Shown piece after piece: positions 62,175-64,000 of a DNA stretch of 64,000 bases. Numbering within the stretch: the stretch's first letter is position 1; the number at the start of each line of letters is the position of its first letter. Both the position numbers and the translations under genes were made by a program. Source of the DNA: Methanobrevibacter arboriphilus JCM 13429 = DSM 1125 (lineage in GTDB: Archaea > Methanobacteriota > Methanobacteria > Methanobacteriales > Methanobacteriaceae); NCBI RefSeq assembly GCF_002072215.1, contig NZ_JXMW01000005.1, forward strand, positions 1 to 64,000, in the 5' to 3' direction. Below the pieces are notes generated by a model. That model ran no database searches, was not told the DNA's origin, and saw only the letters and a program-made list of their open reading frames with translations.

Positions 62175-62810
62175 TTACTTAATAAAGTTTTCTATTGATG
62201 AAGATATAGTTCCAGATATACCCATAGTTGTTATAGCTATTTTATTATTATTGTAATTAGATAATAATGCTAAACTTCCACGAACTTTGTCTTCACAACC
62301 TCTTTTACAACGAAGAACAACTTTAAAATGGTAATACGAAGGTCCTTCTTCATCATAATTAGCAAAATTATTATTACTATTACTATTAGTATTAACCTTA
62401 TTATTATTGTTATTACTACTATTGTTAAGATTGTCAGTGTTGATCTTATTGTTGCCATTATTAGTATTAATTTTAGTATTAATTTTGGTATTAATTTTGG
62501 TATTAATATTATTATTAATATTATTATTAATCTTATTAGAATTAGTATTAATATTAGTATCAATACCACTATTAATGATATTATCATCTATTTTATAATA
62601 CTTTGAAGAATAATTACTAATATCATAAAATTTCATTAACCAAAGATTAAAATCACTAGTTCCTATTTCACCATATAGTCTTAAACAAGCATACCAAATA
62701 GCTGAAACCAATTCATCCTTTGAAATTTTTATTTCTGATTTTATATCCAATACTAAATATCTATTATTAATACGTAATGTAGGAGGCAATATTTTTAATT
62801 TCATATCCAT
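62175..62810 (-). CDS. rnp2: Ribonuclease P protein component 2 (Pop5) with large low-complexity insertion
   Basis: 211 residues against the usual 120-130. The N-terminal half (ILPPTLRINNRYLVLDIKSE ... SAIWYACLRLYGEIGTSDFN) and the C-terminal half (YYHFKVVLRCKRGCEDKVRG, ITTMGISGTISSSI) are ordinary Pop5. Between them, about residues 75-150, sits an Asn/Lys/Ile/Thr/Ser run with repeats such as INTKINTKINT and poly-Asn. Pop5 supports the RNase P catalytic RNA; the insertion should loop out if folding is kept. The ATG at 62810 (or 62804) follows AAGGATTT from a tandem repeat. Confidence 0.95.
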   Translation of the reverse strand: MDMKLKILPPTLRINNRYLVLDIKSEIKISKDELVSAIWYACLRLYGEIGTSDFNLWLMKFYDISNYSSKYYKIDDNIINSGIDTNINTNSNKINNNINNNINTKINTKINTKINTNNGNNKINTDNLNNSSNNNNNKVNTNSNSNNNFANYDEEGPSYYHFKVVLRCKRGCEDKVRGSLALLSNYNNNKIAITTMGISGTISSSIENFIK

Positions 62811-62909
62811 AAATCCTTGTAAATCCTTGTAAATCTTATAAATCCTTATAAATCTTTATAAGTCTTTATAAATCTTTATAAATTTATATAAATTTATATA
62901 AATTCATAT
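62811..62909 (-). repeat. 10-bp tandem repeat in the rnp2 translation-initiation region
   Basis: About ten decaying copies of taaatccttg/ttataaatct. On the coding strand they repeat AAGGATTTA(TA/CA), so each unit looks like a weak Shine-Dalgarno; the last two copies abut the ATG. Confidence 0.75.
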
Positions 62910-63012
62910 AAACTCTTATTTAGTTATCTATAAAAAATAATATTTAGAATATTTATAAAAAACACTATTTAGAGGAAAATAAGAGGAAAATATCTAATAA
63001 TCAACCTAATAA

Positions 63013-63771
63013 TCATTTATTAATCTTTTTAACTCCAAGAACAATAATATTTTCTCTTTCATTATTAAATTCAATCAACTGATTAGGATAATCAGCTAAA
63101 CATAAATCTAAATCATCCTGAGAAAGACCCAAATTTTTAAAAACAGAAGAAATATCTTTAGGAGATCTTGTTTCCCAAATTGATGATGCACCAGAAGTTA
63201 TTATTAAAGGAAATCTAAATTTGTTATATAATTTAATAATTTCTCTAAAATGAGCCATTATCTTTGCCCTAAAACTTAAATAACTAGACAAAATATCATT
63301 AAAACAAAGTTCAATAGCAACATTATTTCTAACAGCTTCTTTAGCTAAAACATGATTAATTCCGCAAGAATTACGATTTCTAAAATAAGGTCTTGAAAGA
63401 ACATCGATTTGCCTATTTTCACAAGCAGCCCGATTTACAGCTAAATCTCCTCCTAAAACAGAAATATATTTAGATTCATTCCTATATTTTTTAGAGAGTT
63501 TATACAATTCATTCTGATTTTTAGGATTAATTTCAAGCCCAAATTCAAATTTAAATTTATTTTTACTGTTTATTTTGTTTTTATCTTGATAATTAGCTAT
63601 TATTTCATCTATTTCTTGTTTTAATTTATCTTTATAATCAATAGCTTTTTTAAAATTCTCAATAGAATAATTTAGATTAACATAATCCCATCCTAATTTA
63701 TAAGAATCCAAGATCAAATCTTTATCAAGTTTATAATTCTTTCCCTTTAAATTTAAATCATGGAACTTCAT
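63013..63771 (-). CDS. rnp3: Ribonuclease P protein component 3 (Rpp30)
   Basis: 252 residues from the ATG at 63771, with GAGGTG seven bases upstream; a longer frame lacks such a signal. PHP-barrel-like Rpp30 landmarks: MKFHDLNL, KFEFGLEINPKN, VDVLSRP-type DVLSRPYF, GINHVLAKEAVRNNVAIELCF and PLIITSGASSIWETRSP. It pairs with Pop5 to activate RNase P RNA. A Lys/Asn-rich loop (about 65-95) is longer than usual. Confidence 0.95.
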   Translation of the reverse strand: MKFHDLNLKGKNYKLDKDLILDSYKLGWDYVNLNYSIENFKKAIDYKDKLKQEIDEIIANYQDKNKINSKNKFKFEFGLEINPKNQNELYKLSKKYRNESKYISVLGGDLAVNRAACENRQIDVLSRPYFRNRNSCGINHVLAKEAVRNNVAIELCFNDILSSYLSFRAKIMAHFREIIKLYNKFRFPLIITSGASSIWETRSPKDISSVFKNLGLSQDDLDLCLADYPNQLIEFNNERENIIVLGVKKINK

Positions 63772-63843
63772 TAAACACCTCATTTTATATAATTCATTTA
63801 TAGATAACACTACTATCAATAATTAAATTTAATCCTATAATAA

Positions 63844-64000
63844 TTAAATATAATCATCTAATATATCATTTAAAAGAGATATAGCTACATTCTTTTTAGC
63901 AGGATAAGCTGCAATTTTTATTTTAAGATGAATTGAATCACCAGTATCACAAATCTCCCAGTTTTCTTCACAAGCTGAAGATTTAGAAAATCGGAGAAAA
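63844..64000 (-). CDS. C-terminal part of an RNA-binding protein (PF01877-like)
   Basis: The last 51 residues before the window edge: FLRFSKSSACEENWEICDTG and then DSIHLKIKIAAYPAKKNVAI..., ending LLNDILDDYI. The IHLKIKIAAYPAK pattern resembles the archaeal RNA-binding (exosome-associated) family PF01877 that usually precedes rnp3. The N-terminus is missing. Confidence 0.65.
   Translation of the reverse strand, partial: FLRFSKSSACEENWEICDTGDSIHLKIKIAAYPAKKNVAISLLNDILDDYI

Noticed and set aside
62270-62606. Ile/Leu/Val-rich frames on both strands
   Set aside because: Shadows of the Asn/Lys/Thr-rich insertion in rnp2.

Overview
The window comes from a very AT-rich methanogenic archaeon, most likely a Methanobrevibacter-type member of the Methanobacteriales. 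The evidence is archaeal information-processing genes (eL37, eL43, LSm, RpoP, exosome Rrp4/Rrp41/Rrp42, SBDS, PsmA, RNase P proteins, Pcc1, prefoldin beta), an ArfB-type deformylase, archaeal Shine-Dalgarno signals (GGAGGTG, GGTGAT, GTGAT) and large beta-helix adhesin-like surface proteins typical of pseudomurein-walled methanogens. Intergenic DNA is unusually long, and several housekeeping proteins carry Asn/Lys-rich low-complexity tails or insertions.

Layout. 1-2.7 kb: a giant adhesin that runs off the left edge. 3-10.4 kb: phosphoesterase-like gene, CBS regulator, purF, a coiled-coil protein, rpl37e and LSm, all on the minus strand. 10.7-20.8 kb: two membrane proteins, a PUA protein, arfB, a YigZ protein, three small membrane-anchored proteins with disordered tails, and an acyl-CoA ligase/thioesterase/cupin-regulator group. 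21.3-23.7 kb: an ammonium module (NrpR-like operator, long structured leader, amtB, glnK, tiny membrane ORF). 24-26.7 kb: a Ski2-like helicase. 27.3-41.6 kb: a cell-surface island with three more adhesin-like proteins (one of 1400 residues, a close paralogue of the left-edge gene), a peptidoglycan-binding-like protein, secreted proteins, and two decayed genes (TetR regulator; a secreted protein with an ESQI repeat). 42.2-49.9 kb: pdxS, a small membrane protein, a HisA-like protein, a K+ channel, an ACR3-type permease, a zinc-ribbon protein, feoB and feoA. 50.5-64 kb: a stretched version of the archaeal exosome/proteasome/RNase P superoperon on the minus strand.

Most interesting signals: (1) C13 and C11 homopolymers with a shared flanking block upstream of both giant adhesin genes, in otherwise very AT-rich DNA, which are candidates for slippage-based variation or recombination boundaries; (2) a GGAA-N6-TTCC operator next to a TATA box about 430 bp ahead of amtB, followed by a leader closed by a long-range complementary stem; (3) an array of TTTAGG-N4-CCTAAA palindromes upstream of feoA-feoB, a likely DtxR/IdeR-type iron regulon; (4) a candidate small RNA at 51.7 kb with its own TATA box and T-rich end; (5) tandem repeats that form the translation-initiation regions of yigZ and rnp2; (6) altered key residues in a YfcE-like phosphoesterase, in the FeoB G4 motif and in a CDF-like transporter; (7) a shared C-terminal TGIPII anchor in two surface proteins.

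No rRNA, tRNA, CRISPR array or intact insertion sequence was recognised. Family assignments come from reading protein sequence without database searches.
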